Counted from the stretch's first letter, positions 9,088 to 19,917 are shown. The stretch: DNA of 64,000 bases from Hyphococcus flavus (GCF_028748065.1 NZ_CP118166.1:2557501-2621500); one strand, 5' to 3'. Translations and numbers: made by a program. The notes: generated by a model not told the origin, from the letters alone.

Positions 9088-10374
9088 ATGCGCCGCGTAG
9101 TCGTTACCGGATTAGGCATGGTCTCGCCTCTTGGGGCGGGGATTGAACCTGTCTGGCGGCGATTGGTTGCTGGCGAGTCTGGCGCCGGACCCATCGAACA
9201 GTTCGATGCGTCGAATATGGCGTGTACGATCGCCTGTTCCGTGCCCAGAGCAGACGGTTCCGGCGGCGGCGAAGAAGCGGGCGAGGCCGCATTCAATCCT
9301 GATGATTGGGTCGAGCCGCGTGAACAGCGCCGCATCAACGATTTCATATTGTATGGCCTTGCCGCCGCGCAGATGGCGTTCGATGATTCCGGTCTTGAAC
9401 TGAAAACCAGCGAGGAATTTGAGCGCGCCGGGGTGATGACCGGTTCAGGCATTGGCGGGCTGAGCGGCATTGAACGCGAAGTGCTGGTGCTGAACGAAAA
9501 AGGGCCGCGCCGCGTTTCTCCGTTTTTCATTACCGGGAATTTGATCAACCTCGTTTCCGGACAGGTTTCAATCCGGCTCGGATTGAAGGGGCCTAATCAT
9601 GCGGTGGTGACGGCGTGTTCTTCCGGCGCGCACGCCATAGGCGACGCCGCCCGGCTTATCGCGCTCGATGATGCGGACATTATGCTCGCCGGCGGCGCTG
9701 AAGCTGCGATCTGTCCGATCGGCATATCAGGTTTTACCTCCTGCAAAGCGTTGACGACACACTTCAATGATGATCCGAAATGCGCGTCACGTCCTTACGA
9801 TAAAGACCGTGATGGCTTTATCATGGGCGAGGGGTCGGGCTTTGTCGTCCTCGAAGAATATGAGCACGCCAAGGCGCGGGGCGCGAAAATCTACGGCGAG
9901 ATTATCGGCTACGGTCTTTCAGGTGATGCTTACCATATCACGTCGCCTGCAGAGGACGGCGATGGCGGATATCGCTCCATGCAGATGGCGCTGAAACGCG
10001 CTGGCCTTGAGCCGAAAGATATCGATTATGTCAACGCACACGGCACGTCGACGCCAGTGGGCGATGAGATTGAGCTGCGTGCGGTCGAACGGCTGTTTGG
10101 CGACGCCGCGAGCAAGCTTGTCATGTCCTCAACTAAATCGTCGATTGGGCATCTGCTGGGCGCGGCTGGCGCTGTAGAAGCTATATTCTGCCTGCTTGCG
10201 ATCCGCGATGGTGTCGCGCCGCCGACCCTCAATCTTGACAATCCATCGGTCGAAACGCCGATCAACCTTGTCCCAAAACAGGCCCATAAAACGCCGATCA
10301 ACGTAGCTCTTTCAAATTCCTTTGGATTTGGCGGTACGAACGCTTCTCTGGTTATGCGGCGCGTTGAGGGCTAA
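9088..10374 (+). CDS. fabF: beta-ketoacyl-ACP synthase II FabF
   Basis: Condensing enzyme of fatty acid elongation (KAS II). The Cys-His-His triad is complete: C177 in VTACSSGAHA, H318 in NAHGTSTPVGD and H355 in SSIGHLLGAAG. The N-terminus MRRVVVTGLGMVSPLG is typical. 428 residues, slightly longer than the E. coli enzyme because of a glycine/glutamate-rich insertion around residues 55-68 (DGSGGGEEAGEA). It lies 126 bases after acpP and 44 bases before mltG. Confidence 0.97.
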   Translation: MRRVVVTGLGMVSPLGAGIEPVWRRLVAGESGAGPIEQFDASNMACTIACSVPRADGSGGGEEAGEAAFNPDDWVEPREQRRINDFILYGLAAAQMAFDDSGLELKTSEEFERAGVMTGSGIGGLSGIEREVLVLNEKGPRRVSPFFITGNLINLVSGQVSIRLGLKGPNHAVVTACSSGAHAIGDAARLIALDDADIMLAGGAEAAICPIGISGFTSCKALTTHFNDDPKCASRPYDKDRDGFIMGEGSGFVVLEEYEHAKARGAKIYGEIIGYGLSGDAYHITSPAEDGDGGYRSMQMALKRAGLEPKDIDYVNAHGTSTPVGDEIELRAVERLFGDAASKLVMSSTKSSIGHLLGAAGAVEAIFCLLAIRDGVAPPTLNLDNPSVETPINLVPKQAHKTPINVALSNSFGFGGTNASLVMRRVEG

Positions 10375-10418
10375 GCTCTCTCGGGAATCGTAAGCGCAAA
10401 AATGCAAAGAGGGGCGGC

Positions 10419-11462
10419 ATGGAAACAGGCCATACGATGAAATGTAGAAAGCAGCGGGGCGGCGCGGTAAAGTCCTTCCTGTTGTTTTTGGTCGGGTTGT
10501 TCCTGTTGTCAGCCATCGCGCTCGGCGCTGGCGGGTATCTAGGATATCGCATGGCGGTAAATGACGGGCCCTTGCAAGAGAACACAATCGTCTTGCTGAA
10601 AAGCGGCAGCGCGGTTTCGACAATCGCCGATGAACTGCATGATGCGGGCGCTATTGAGCATCCCGAACTTTTTGTCGCCGCCGTCCGTCTTCGCCAGCAG
10701 CAAAACGAGGTCAAGGCGGGGGAGTATGAAATTCCCGCGCGCGCCAGCGTGCTGGAAATCATCGACATGCTGGTCGAAGGCAAAAGCATTCTTCACTACT
10801 TCACGGCGGCGGAAGGGTTGACGACCGCGCAAATTCTTCGCGCTATCAACGACAACGAGATACTGACTGGCGAAGTGACCCTGGAAATCGCGGAAGGCGC
10901 GTTACTGCCTGAAACCTATGCCTTCCACCGCGGTGATACGCGTGATCAGGTACTGCAGCGAATGATGACCGCGCAGGACGCGTTGATAAATGCGCTCTGG
11001 GATGAGCGTGCGACTGAGCTGCCGTTTTCAACCCCTGCTGAAGCCTTGATCCTGGCGTCGATCGTTGAGAAGGAAACAGCCGTGCCGGAAGAACGCGACC
11101 GCATCGCGGCCGTGTTCGTCAACCGGTTGAAACGCGGCATGCGTTTAGAATCCGACCCGACGATCATTTACGGCCTTACGCAGGGTGAGCCGTTAGGGCG
11201 CGGTCTAAGGCAAAGCGAGTTAAGAGGTGAAACCCCCTACAACACATATGTCATTCGCGGTTTGCCGCCGACGCCTATCGCCAATCCGGGCGGCGCATCC
11301 ATCGAGGCGGTGCTTAATCCGGCGGACACGGAAGATCTGTTTTTCGTCGCCGACGGGACGGGCGGTCACGCCTTTGCGACGAACTTGCGCGATCACGAAC
11401 GCAATGTTGCACAATGGCGCCGGATTGAGCGTGAGCTGCGCGCGCAACAACAGGCCGAATAG
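10419..11462 (+). CDS. mltG: endolytic murein transglycosylase MltG
   Basis: Inner-membrane enzyme that cuts nascent glycan strands and is thought to terminate peptidoglycan polymerisation. A short cytoplasmic N-terminus is followed by one membrane segment (about residues 20-42). The YceG domain carries the catalytic glutamate in LILASIVEKETAV and the conserved GMRLESDPTIIYGL and YNTYVIRGLPPTPIANPG blocks. The ATG at 10419 is preceded by GAGGGG; an in-frame ATG at 10437 is an alternative. The stop overlaps the yicC GTG start by one base (TAGTG). Confidence 0.95.
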   Translation: METGHTMKCRKQRGGAVKSFLLFLVGLFLLSAIALGAGGYLGYRMAVNDGPLQENTIVLLKSGSAVSTIADELHDAGAIEHPELFVAAVRLRQQQNEVKAGEYEIPARASVLEIIDMLVEGKSILHYFTAAEGLTTAQILRAINDNEILTGEVTLEIAEGALLPETYAFHRGDTRDQVLQRMMTAQDALINALWDERATELPFSTPAEALILASIVEKETAVPEERDRIAAVFVNRLKRGMRLESDPTIIYGLTQGEPLGRGLRQSELRGETPYNTYVIRGLPPTPIANPGGASIEAVLNPADTEDLFFVADGTGGHAFATNLRDHERNVAQWRRIERELRAQQQAE

Positions 11463-12352
11463 TGAAATCCACGCTCGCATCTATGACCGGCTTTGCCCGG
11501 GCCGACGGCGCCCACGACCGCTGGCGGTGGAATTGGGAGGTTAGGACCGTCAATGCGCGCGGACTTGAATGGCGATGCCGCGTGCCATCAGGTTACGAGG
11601 GGCTTGATCCGTCATTAAGAAAAGCGCTGAAAAACAAGATCACGCGCGGATCGTTCAATGCAAGCTTGACTATTTCATCGAGCACCGATGCGCCTCAATA
11701 CCGAATAAATGAGGCGATGCTGGCGAACGTGTTGGGCATGATTGAGAAGTTGCGAAGCGATGGCGCCTATGCACAGCCGCAGCCCGAAGGCGTGCTTGCC
11801 ATTCGCGGCGTTGTCGAACCGATGGACGAAGCGTTAGAAGAAAAAGAGCGGAATGATCTGTTTGCCGATATCCTTGCTTCGTTTGAAAAAGCTGTCGATG
11901 ATTTGGTGAACGTGCGGCGTAAAGAAGGTGAGGCGCTAGCCGGCGTGTTGGCGTCACAGCTCGATCAGATTGAGGATTTCACCGGCAAGGCGGCGGCGCT
12001 TGCGGCATCAACGCCGGACGCCATCAAATCGCGTATAGAAGCGCAATTGACCGAACTATTGTCCGAAGGGAAAATCCCAGAAGACCGGTTGGCGCAGGAA
12101 GCGGCGTTGCTGGCGGTCAAAGCTGACATACGAGAAGAGCTTGATCGGCTGGCGTCGCATGTCGAGATGGCGCGGTCATTATTGCAAAAAAATGCGCCGG
12201 TCGGCCGCGAGCTTGATTTTCTGACGCAGGAATTCAATCGCGAGGCCAATACGCTTTGTTCAAAAGCACAGGATATGGAATTGAAGCGCATTGGTCTCGA
12301 CCTGAAGCGCGTGATCGATCAGCTACGCGAGCAGGTGCAAAATGTTGAATAA
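11462..12352 (+). CDS. yicC: YicC family endoribonuclease-like protein
   Basis: YicC/YloC-type protein of 296 residues; E. coli YicC takes part in RNA turnover. The N-terminus STLASMTGFARADG and the C-terminal segment GRELDFLTQEFNREANTLCSKAQD are strongly diagnostic. It starts with GTG overlapping the mltG stop, indicating translational coupling. gmk follows after 9 bases, a pairing seen in many proteobacteria. Confidence 0.95.
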   Translation: MKSTLASMTGFARADGAHDRWRWNWEVRTVNARGLEWRCRVPSGYEGLDPSLRKALKNKITRGSFNASLTISSSTDAPQYRINEAMLANVLGMIEKLRSDGAYAQPQPEGVLAIRGVVEPMDEALEEKERNDLFADILASFEKAVDDLVNVRRKEGEALAGVLASQLDQIEDFTGKAAALAASTPDAIKSRIEAQLTELLSEGKIPEDRLAQEAALLAVKADIREELDRLASHVEMARSLLQKNAPVGRELDFLTQEFNREANTLCSKAQDMELKRIGLDLKRVIDQLREQVQNVE

Positions 12353-12361
12353 GGAAACCTC

Positions 12362-13006
12362 ATGCTTGGCGGAGATTTAAGCGTCGCCCGCAGGGGCCTC
12401 ATGTTCATTCTTTCAAGCCCCTCTGGCGCCGGGAAAACAACGCTTGCTGATCGATTGCTCGCCAGCGACAACAACCTGACTTTATCGATTTCGGCAACAA
12501 CCCGTCAGCGCCGCCCGGGCGAGGCGCACGGCAAGGATTATTACTTCGTTTCCGAAGAAGAGTTCACGCGCATGCGTGAAAATGCCGAGTTTCTGGAATC
12601 CGCCAATGTCTTCGGTCATCACTACGGTACGCCGCGCAGCCTTGTCGAAGATACGTTACGGCAAGGGAAGGATGTTCTGTTCGATATCGACTGGCAAGGC
12701 GCGCAACAGCTCGACGAAGTCGCAGGCGAAGATGTCGTCAAGGTTTTCATCCTGCCGCCATCGCGCGAAGAGCTGGAGGCACGCTTGCGCAAGCGCGCGC
12801 AGGACCCTGAGGATGTCGTTCAAAAACGAATGGCGAAAGCCGACTCCGAAATGTCCCATTGGGCTGAGTATGACTACGTCATCATCAATTATGATCTCGA
12901 CGAGTCCGAGGAGCTCTTGCGCTCGATTTTATTCGCCGAGCGCTTGAAACGCCGCCGCCAGATCGGTCTTGCCGCGATAGTCAAAGACATGATCGGCGAC
13001 GGGTGA
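12362..13006 (+). CDS. gmk: guanylate kinase
   Basis: Phosphorylates GMP to GDP with ATP. The P-loop SSPSGAGKTT is at residues 18-27, followed by the GMP-binding region SATTRQRRPGEAHGKDYYFV. The length of 214 fits. The ATG at 12362 gives an eleven-residue lead before GLMFILSSP; an in-frame ATG at residue 14 is a possible alternative start. It closes the fabD-to-gmk plus-strand run and is convergent with the next gene. Confidence 0.97.
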   Translation: MLGGDLSVARRGLMFILSSPSGAGKTTLADRLLASDNNLTLSISATTRQRRPGEAHGKDYYFVSEEEFTRMRENAEFLESANVFGHHYGTPRSLVEDTLRQGKDVLFDIDWQGAQQLDEVAGEDVVKVFILPPSREELEARLRKRAQDPEDVVQKRMAKADSEMSHWAEYDYVIINYDLDESEELLRSILFAERLKRRRQIGLAAIVKDMIGDG

Positions 13007-13030
13007 CGCCCACACTCTCAGAGCGCTGAA

Positions 13031-13597
13031 TTATTTCTTTGGCGTGTAGGTCATCTCGAAATAGGGCGACCACGAAGCGCCGCCATCTCTTGTCATCAGT
13101 ACGTCAAACTTTTTGACGTCTGCGGACATGTCCCAACGCAGCATGAAATGCAGTCTGTCGCCCTCATCGTTCAGGGGAAAATAAGTGTCAGCGCGCAAGT
13201 TGGTGACGGCTAGAATGTTTTCTTCGATGAAGCGCCCTTCATAGATGTCCATCAGTCCGAACGTGTCGTCCAGGACGCTTACGCGATAGACCTTGCGATA
13301 AGGATCATAACTGAGGGTGGTGAGAAGTTTGACCGGCGCGTCGGTCCCCATGTCGGCCTCGGAGCGATCCTGCAGGCCGTAACCATTGAGAATGTATTCG
13401 ATTTTTGCTTCTGATTTACGCAACGACGCTTCACCGTCCGGTGTATGGCGCACCCCCTCAACAATGAACTCGCCCTTAAGGGGGGTAAGCCGTTGCATCG
13501 CTAGTTGATGTGCATTGTCTTGTTGCTGCTGCGCGAGCGTTGCAGTCGACCCAAAGGCTGCAGCCAGCAGGCTTAAAACCACGACTAGTTTTTTCAC
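13031..13597 (-). CDS. exported protein of unknown function, DUF1579-like
   Basis: A 188-residue protein with a clear signal peptide (MKKLVVVLSLLAAAFGS, cleavage probably after ATLA) and therefore periplasmic. The body resembles the lipocalin-like DUF1579 fold: repeated beta-type segments such as LTTLSYDPYRKVYRVSVLDD and GRFIEENILAVTN, and a C-terminal FDVLMTRDGGASWSP. No catalytic motif is visible. It stands alone between gmk (convergent) and greA (145 bases upstream, same strand). The family assignment is a judgement from pattern, not a search. Confidence 0.6.
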   Translation of the reverse strand: MKKLVVVLSLLAAAFGSTATLAQQQQDNAHQLAMQRLTPLKGEFIVEGVRHTPDGEASLRKSEAKIEYILNGYGLQDRSEADMGTDAPVKLLTTLSYDPYRKVYRVSVLDDTFGLMDIYEGRFIEENILAVTNLRADTYFPLNDEGDRLHFMLRWDMSADVKKFDVLMTRDGGASWSPYFEMTYTPKK

Positions 13598-13741
13598 GGA
13601 ATTTTCCTCTCGTCAGAACATACAAAGTTGCTGTCTGCATACCACGCACACAGACCTGATGAGTAGTTGACGATGAAACCGTTAGTCTCGTGTACGGTTC
13701 GTTTGATCGAACCGCACAGCATTCATGAAACCTCGGCGAGA

Positions 13742-14215
13742 CTATTTAAATTCGACTTTGCCGATTTCGTAAGATCGTGCGCCCCCGGGCGCCGCGACTT
13801 CCACCGTGTCGCCTTGCGCCTTGCCGATCAGCGCACGGGCGATGGGTGAGGAGACGGAAATTTTCGCCTGTTTCACGTCGGCTTCCAGTTCGCCGACAAT
13901 CTGCCAGACTTTTTCTTCCTCAGTGTCTTCGTCGATGAGCGTGACCGTAGCGCCGAACTTGACCGTATCGCCATCGAGGGAGGCCACATCAATTACCTGG
14001 GCGCGGGTGTATTTATCCTCAAGATCGACGATCTGGCTTTCAATCCAGCCCTGGCGATCCTTGGCGGCGTGATATTCGGCGTTTTCCGAAAGGTCGCCAT
14101 GCGCGCGCGCTTCCGCAATCGCCTGTATCACCGCCGGGCGTTCTTCGTTTTTTAGTTTTTTAAGGTCGGCTTCCAGTTTCTGGTAACCGCCCAAGGTCAT
14201 GGGGAACTTTTCCAT
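13742..14215 (-). CDS. greA: transcription elongation factor GreA
   Basis: Rescues backtracked RNA polymerase by stimulating transcript cleavage. The protein has 157 residues. The N-terminal coiled coil begins [22 protein letters not shown] and includes the acidic tip around [17 protein letters not shown]. The C-terminal FKBP-like domain contains [18 protein letters not shown]. It is often next to carB in proteobacteria; here an M13 peptidase gene lies between them. Confidence 0.97.
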   Translation of the reverse strand: MEKFPMTLGGYQKLEADLKKLKNEERPAVIQAIAEARAHGDLSENAEYHAAKDRQGWIESQIVDLEDKYTRAQVIDVASLDGDTVKFGATVTLIDEDTEEEKVWQIVGELEADVKQAKISVSSPIARALIGKAQGDTVEVAAPGGARSYEIGKVEFK

Positions 14216-14264
14216 TTCCCGCCCTTTCTCATCGTCACGCCCAAGGCGCTTTGGAATTTAAGCG

Positions 14265-14301
14265 AAAAAAAGAGCGCGGCCGGGCGTTTCCGCGCCGGCC
14301 G
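14265..14301 (-). terminator. Rho-independent terminator for the M13 peptidase gene
   Basis: A GC-rich hairpin (CGGCCGG at 14277-14283 pairing with CCGGCCG at 14295-14301) is followed on the minus strand by a seven-T run (complement of A at 14265-14271). It lies between the peptidase stop at 14425 and the greA start at 14215. Confidence 0.78.
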
Positions 14302-14330
14302 TCGCTACATGCTTAGCGTTTGAGATAGTC

Positions 14331-14409
14331 CCCGGCGGCGCTGAGTTCAAGGCCGCCGGGTCAAGAAAATGTCATTTAGCGCCAGAAAATCTATTGAAAA
14401 CAATAGATT
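14331..14409. repeat. two further inverted repeats downstream of the M13 peptidase gene
   Basis: CCCGGCGGC (14331-14339) pairs with GCCGCCGGG (14352-14360). A second, AT-rich hairpin AATCTATTG (14388-14396), loop AAAA, CAATAGATT (14401-14409) begins 16 bases after the peptidase stop. Neither has a T-tract; they may protect the 3' end of the mRNA or form a composite terminator with 14265-14301. Confidence 0.55.
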
Positions 14410-14424
14410 ATCCTTGCCTGCCGG

Positions 14425-16503
14425 TTACCAGATGCCTACGCGCTCTTCCGGCGGCAGGTAGAGCGCATCGTCTTCGGTAACGCCAAAGGCTTCATACCAG
14501 GCGTCGTGATTTCGCACGATGCCGTTGATCCGATACTGGGGCGGGCTGTGTGGATCGGTAAGAACCCGGCGACGCAGTTCGTCCTCACGCATCTTGGCCC
14601 GCCAGATCTGCGCCCATCCCAGGAAGAAACGCTGGTCGCCTGTGAGGCCATCGATGACTGGCGCCTCGCCGCCGCAACACTCGTCGAGATAACGGTGATA
14701 CGCAGCGTAGCCCATCTGCAGCCCGCCGAGATCGCCAATGTTCTCGCCCATGGTCAGCGTGCCGTTGACGTTCAAGCCTTCAATAGGCTCATAGCTGTCA
14801 TATTGCGCGCCGAGTTTGTCAGCCCGTTCCTGGAAGCGATTGTTCGCCGTATCGGTCCACCAGTCGCGGATGCGGCCTAGCTCGTCGAACCGCCGGCCCT
14901 GATCGTCAAAGCCGTGACCGATCTCGTGGCCGATGACAGCGCCGATAGCGCCATAGTTGACAGCCGGATCAGCATACGGATCAAAGAACGGCGGTTGCAG
15001 AATGCCCGCCGGGAATGTGATCTGGTTTAATAAGGGGTTGTAAGACGCGTTCACAGTTTGCGGCGGATATGGCCATATTTCGCGGTCAACCGGTCCGCCG
15101 AGACGGTTCAATTGTTCCTGCCACTGAAACGCAGTAATAGCCAATGCATTTTCCAGCAATGAGTCTTTACTGATTTCGAGCGGGGAGTAGTCCGTCCATA
15201 TTTCCGTGTAGCCAATGCGCGGTTCGAATGTTGACAGCTTTAACAGCGCCTGTTCGCGCGTTTCGTCATCCATCCATTCGTTTTCCTGAAGCCTTACTTC
15301 TAAAGCTGAGGTAAGATTGCTGACGAGCTGTTCCATCTCGGCTTTGTAACTTGGCGGAAAATGACGTTCGACATAAATCTGCCCGACCGCTTCGCCGAGA
15401 CCGGCATTGATCTGTTGTACGCCGCGTTTCCAGCGTTCACGCTTTTCTTCCGTTCCCTGAAGGGTTTTTCCGAAAAACTCGAAACTTGCGTCGTCGAAGT
15501 CTGTAGAGAGATTTTGTGTCTGCGCATTAATAAAATGAAACGCCAGATAGTCTTTGATGGTGTCGAGACCCGTATTGGCGAAGATCTCAGCGGCGCGGTC
15601 AATAGCTGTTGTTTGTGCAACAACGAATGTGGGCACATCGCTTAGGCCGGCTTCTGACAGGATTATGGGCCAGTCGAATTCCGGCGCGAGCGCGGAAAGC
15701 TGCTCCTGCGACATGGGGTTATAAATCTTCTGGATGTCGCGCGAATCCTGTTGTGACCAATGAACGCTCGCGAGTTCAGTTTCGAGCGCTATGACAGCGT
15801 CGGCGCGATCTGCGGGATTGTCGAGACCGGCGAGGGTGAACACGCTCGTGACGTAGTCGTCATAAGCCTCTCGATACTCAACAAAGCGATCTTCCTCGTT
15901 CAGATAATAATCGCGGTCCGGCATGCCGAGACCGGATTGTCCAACGAAGGCAATGTACTTTGTCGTGTCTGCCGGGTCGGGGATAATGCCGACGCCGAAG
16001 GGCGCATCGCCGTGAAGGCTTGCATAGGCCTGCATCAACGCTTCGTCAGTATCAATACCGTAAATCGCATCAAGATGTGATTGCAGCGGGACTGTACCCA
16101 ATTCGTCGAGCCGGTCCACATTCATCCATGACGCGTAAAAGTCGCCGACTTTTTGTTCAAGGCTGCCTTGCTCTGAATTCTTGTCAGCCAATTCTTCCAC
16201 AATAGCGCGAATGTCAGCTTCTGCGTCGAGACGTAGCTGATCGAACATGCCGTAGCGGGCGAGATCGCCTGGAATTTCCGTCTCCTTGAGCCAGGTCCCG
16301 TTTGCGTAAGCGTTAAAGTCGTCACCCGGCTCGACGGAAGTATCGCGCTGATCAAGCTCGACGCCCCAGTCGCCAAGCTGCGCCGATTGTGAGCCCGGTT
16401 GAGCCCCTTGTTCCGTTTGCGAAGCTTCCTGCTGCGAACATGCGGACATCGCACAAGCAGCAAGAGCTGCAGCGGCGACGCTGCAGATCAATTTCAATTT
16501 CAT
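14425..16503 (-). CDS. M13 family metallopeptidase lipoprotein (PepO/neprilysin-like)
   Basis: Zinc endopeptidase of the neprilysin family, 692 residues. A lipoprotein signal ends at C22 (AMSAC), so it is membrane anchored, probably on the periplasmic side. The zinc site is complete: HEIGH at residues 526-530 followed by GFDDQGRRFD, the third ligand in ENIGDLGG, and the substrate-binding NASYNP (485-490, for the usual NAYY). The C-terminus GIW is close to the family-typical CxVW end but lacks its cysteine, as expected for an anchored bacterial form. Single gene between greA and carB, with its own terminator. Confidence 0.93.
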   Translation of the reverse strand: MKLKLICSVAAAALAACAMSACSQQEASQTEQGAQPGSQSAQLGDWGVELDQRDTSVEPGDDFNAYANGTWLKETEIPGDLARYGMFDQLRLDAEADIRAIVEELADKNSEQGSLEQKVGDFYASWMNVDRLDELGTVPLQSHLDAIYGIDTDEALMQAYASLHGDAPFGVGIIPDPADTTKYIAFVGQSGLGMPDRDYYLNEEDRFVEYREAYDDYVTSVFTLAGLDNPADRADAVIALETELASVHWSQQDSRDIQKIYNPMSQEQLSALAPEFDWPIILSEAGLSDVPTFVVAQTTAIDRAAEIFANTGLDTIKDYLAFHFINAQTQNLSTDFDDASFEFFGKTLQGTEEKRERWKRGVQQINAGLGEAVGQIYVERHFPPSYKAEMEQLVSNLTSALEVRLQENEWMDDETREQALLKLSTFEPRIGYTEIWTDYSPLEISKDSLLENALAITAFQWQEQLNRLGGPVDREIWPYPPQTVNASYNPLLNQITFPAGILQPPFFDPYADPAVNYGAIGAVIGHEIGHGFDDQGRRFDELGRIRDWWTDTANNRFQERADKLGAQYDSYEPIEGLNVNGTLTMGENIGDLGGLQMGYAAYHRYLDECCGGEAPVIDGLTGDQRFFLGWAQIWRAKMREDELRRRVLTDPHSPPQYRINGIVRNHDAWYEAFGVTEDDALYLPPEERVGIW

Positions 16504-16614
16504 CGGTTTTTCCCTTCATTCATCATGCCGGCCGCTTAGAGCGAGCCAGCATTACGCTGAAACTAGCTCAAGCGCGGTGAATGAAAAAGGCTGTCCGGCG
16601 CAGGAACTATGCAT

Positions 16615-19600
16615 TTAATCGCGAAAATAAGACTGTAATGGCGCAACTTCGAGCGCGCCTTCGCGCATGGCCTCAATCGCGCGAACGGCTGCGCGCGCGC
16701 CGGCGCAGGTCGTAATGCAGGGGATTTTCTGCGCCAGTGATGTCGTCCGGATAGAGCGTGAGTCCTTGATCGACTGTGCGCCTTCGGTGGTGTTGAAGAC
16801 CATATTGATCTCGCCGTTCTTTAGCGCATCAACGATGTGTGGCCGGCCCTCCAGCACTTTATTGACACGAGAAATATCAAGGCCCTGAGCCTGAAGATAA
16901 TCCGCCGTCCCACCGGTTGCGACGATTTTGAAGCCAATTTCGAGAAGACTTTTCGCGGCGCTGACCATCAATGGCTTGTCTGAATCTTTCAGTGAGATGA
17001 ACACGCATCCGCTCATGGGAATGCGGGCGCCCGAAGCAATAAGGCTCTTGGCCCGGGCGCGGTCGAAATTCACGTCGATGCCCATGACCTCGCCTGTCGA
17101 GCGCATTTCAGGACCAAGCATGGTATCAACGCCGGGAAAACGCGAAAACGGGAAGACGACTTCCTTGACGGACATGTGCGTGTATTCAGGCCAGACAAGG
17201 TTGAGGTCCTTGATCTTTTGACCCGCCATGACTTTGGCGGCGATCCGCGCGACGGGCAGGCCGACCGATTTTGCGACGAACGGCACAGTGCGCGATGCGC
17301 GCGGATTAACTTCGAGCAGGAATATTGTTTCGCCCTTGATGGCGTACTGAACATTCATGAGGCCGATCACGCCAAGTTCCAGTGCCAGCCGTCTTGTCTG
17401 GTCCTTTAGTTCGGCAATGATATTTTCGGAAAGCGTATAAGGCGGAAGCGAGCAAGCGCTGTCGCCTGAATGCACGCCGGCTTCTTCGATATGTTCCATG
17501 ACGCCAGCGATAAATACGTCCTCGCCGTCGCTGATAGCGTCGACATCGACCTCTATGGCGTTTTGCAAATACTGATCGAGGAGGAGCGGCTCGTCATCCG
17601 AGATTTCGATCAGGGCAGTTGCAAGATAATGTTTCAACGCCGTCTCATCACGCACGATTTCCATGGCGCGCCCGCCAAGGACATATGATGGACGGGTTAC
17701 AAGAGGATAACCGACCTCGCCAGCTATCTCGGCCGCTTTTTCTTTTGATGGCGCGGTGGCGTTTTTGGGTTGCAGAAGCCCGAGCTTGTTGACCAACCCT
17801 TGAAATCGCTCGCGATCTTCCGCCAGATCGATAGCATCATAAGGCGTGCCGAGAATGGGAACGCCTTCGGATTCCAGGATGCCAGCGAGTTTCAACGGCG
17901 TCTGGCCGCCATATTGAACGATCACGCCGAGAAGTTTGCCACTTTCCCGTTCTTTGCCGACGATCTCAAGAACGTCTTCTGCAGTCAGCGGTTCGAAATA
18001 GAGCCGGTCCGATGTGTCATAGTCTGTCGAGACTGTTTCCGGATTGCAGTTGACCATGATTGATTCAACGCCAATGTCGGCAAGCGCGAACGCTGCGTGG
18101 CAGCAGCAATAGTCAAACTCGATGCCCTGGCCGATGCGGTTCGGCCCGCCGCCGAGGATGATGACTTTTTTCCGGTCGGATGGCGCAGATTCACATTGTG
18201 GTTGCTCGCCGAAAGATGTTTCGTAGGCGGAGTACATGTAGGGCGTTTTCGCTGCGAATTCAGCCGCACAGGTGTCAATGCGTTTAAAGACAGGTGTGAC
18301 GTCGCGTTCGCGGCGGAAATCACGGACCTGTTTTTCCGTAGCGCCGCAGAGTTGAGAAAGACGTTTGTCGGAAAAGCCCATGGCTTTTACGGCGCGCAAG
18401 GTCTCAGCATCTGATGGCAGTCCGTCTGCTTCGATCCGTTTTTCCATGGTGACGATTTCCGCAATCTGTTCCAGAAACCATGGATCGTATTGGGTAATGG
18501 CGCGCACCTGTTCGATGGGCAATTCATGACGGAACGCCTGCGCCGTGACGCGCAACCGGTCCGGCGTGGGCGCGGCCAGCGCCGCACGAAACGCGTTGAG
18601 GTCGTCGCCTTCGCCAAGGCCCGGAACGGCGATGGGATCGAACCCGCAAAGCCCGGTTTCAAGGGAACGCAATGCTTTTTGGGCCGACTCCGCGAAGGTC
18701 CGGCCGATGGCCATGGCCTCGCCCACGGACTTCATCGCTGTCGAGAGCATGGGCTCGGAGCCCGGAAATTTTTCAAAGGCAAAGCGTGGAATTTTGGTGA
18801 CGATATAATCGATAGTCGGCTCAAACGCCGCTGGCGTCGCGCCGGTTATGTCGTTGTCCAACTCGTCGAGCGTGTAGCCGATAGCGAGCTTTGCGGCGAT
18901 GCGCGCGATGGGAAAGCCTGTCGCTTTTGAAGCGAGGGCGGAGGAACGCGACACGCGCGGGTTCATCTCAATGACCACAAGGCGGCCGTTATCCGGATTG
19001 ACCGCGAACTGCACATTCGATCCGCCGGTCTCAACGCCGATCTCGCGCATGACGGCGATGGAGGCGTTGCGCATGATCTGAAACTCTTTGTCCGTCAGCG
19101 TCAGGGCGGGCGCAACGGTGATGGAATCGCCCGTATGAACGCCCATGGGGTCGACGTTTTCAATGGAACAGATGATGACGCAATTGTCCGCCTTGTCGCG
19201 AACAACTTCCATCTCGTATTCTTTCCAGCCGAGAAGGCTTTCGTCGATCAGCACCTGACCTACGGGTGAGGCGTCGATGCCTGAACGCACAAATTGTTCG
19301 AACTCCTCACGGTTATAGGCGACGCCGCCGCCTGTGCCCCCGAGGGTGAACGCAGGACGGATAATCGCAGGCAGGCCAATGTCATCAAGAAACTTAAGCG
19401 CGTTGGCGACGCCGCTGGCGCGATCGTAGCCGACAATCTTGCCGGCCTCGTCTTTTATGGGCGGTGATCCTGCAATGGCCGAGCGCGGGTTCTCCAGCCC
19501 GATCTTTTCCATCGCCGTACGGAACTTTTCGCGGTCCTCGGCTTTTTCAATGACGTCGGCGCGGGCGCCGATCATCTCAACGCCGTATTTTTCGAGAACG

Positions 19601-19917
19601 CCTGCCTGTTCGAGATCGAGCGCGCAGTTGAGCGCCGTCTGTCCGCCCATCGTCGGGAGCAGCGCATCGGGACGCTCGCGGGCGATGACTTTTTCCACAT
19701 ATTCCGGCGTGATCGGTTCCACATAGGTGGCGTCGGCGAGCTCCGGGTCGGTCATGATCGTCGCCGGGTTCGAATTCACCAGAATGACCCGGTAGCCTTC
19801 TTCTTTGAGGGCTTTGACGGCCTGAACGCCTGAATAATCGAACTCGCAAGCCTGTCCGATGACGATCGGGCCAGCGCCAATGATGAGGATGGAAGAAAGG
19901 TCAGTACGTTTCGGCAT
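16615..19917 (-). CDS. carB: carbamoyl-phosphate synthase large subunit
   Basis: Makes carbamoyl phosphate for pyrimidine and arginine synthesis from bicarbonate, ATP and ammonia delivered by CarA. The start is [18 protein letters not shown] at the ATG 19915-19917; the frame continues 17 codons upstream, but that part is not family-like. 1100 residues contain two ATP-grasp halves (EFDYSG near the start and [21 protein letters not shown] near residue 560) and a C-terminal MGS-like allosteric domain ([17 protein letters not shown]). carA is not adjacent: it lies 8.1 kb away on the same strand. Confidence 0.97.
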   Translation of the reverse strand: MPKRTDLSSILIIGAGPIVIGQACEFDYSGVQAVKALKEEGYRVILVNSNPATIMTDPELADATYVEPITPEYVEKVIARERPDALLPTMGGQTALNCALDLEQAGVLEKYGVEMIGARADVIEKAEDREKFRTAMEKIGLENPRSAIAGSPPIKDEAGKIVGYDRASGVANALKFLDDIGLPAIIRPAFTLGGTGGGVAYNREEFEQFVRSGIDASPVGQVLIDESLLGWKEYEMEVVRDKADNCVIICSIENVDPMGVHTGDSITVAPALTLTDKEFQIMRNASIAVMREIGVETGGSNVQFAVNPDNGRLVVIEMNPRVSRSSALASKATGFPIARIAAKLAIGYTLDELDNDITGATPAAFEPTIDYIVTKIPRFAFEKFPGSEPMLSTAMKSVGEAMAIGRTFAESAQKALRSLETGLCGFDPIAVPGLGEGDDLNAFRAALAAPTPDRLRVTAQAFRHELPIEQVRAITQYDPWFLEQIAEIVTMEKRIEADGLPSDAETLRAVKAMGFSDKRLSQLCGATEKQVRDFRRERDVTPVFKRIDTCAAEFAAKTPYMYSAYETSFGEQPQCESAPSDRKKVIILGGGPNRIGQGIEFDYCCCHAAFALADIGVESIMVNCNPETVSTDYDTSDRLYFEPLTAEDVLEIVGKERESGKLLGVIVQYGGQTPLKLAGILESEGVPILGTPYDAIDLAEDRERFQGLVNKLGLLQPKNATAPSKEKAAEIAGEVGYPLVTRPSYVLGGRAMEIVRDETALKHYLATALIEISDDEPLLLDQYLQNAIEVDVDAISDGEDVFIAGVMEHIEEAGVHSGDSACSLPPYTLSENIIAELKDQTRRLALELGVIGLMNVQYAIKGETIFLLEVNPRASRTVPFVAKSVGLPVARIAAKVMAGQKIKDLNLVWPEYTHMSVKEVVFPFSRFPGVDTMLGPEMRSTGEVMGIDVNFDRARAKSLIASGARIPMSGCVFISLKDSDKPLMVSAAKSLLEIGFKIVATGGTADYLQAQGLDISRVNKVLEGRPHIVDALKNGEINMVFNTTEGAQSIKDSRSIRTTSLAQKIPCITTCAGARAAVRAIEAMREGALEVAPLQSYFRD

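Noticed and set aside
13695-13714. Hairpin CGGTTCG/CGAACCG downstream of greA
   Set aside because: A real 7-bp dyad, but no T-tract; too weak to call a terminator.
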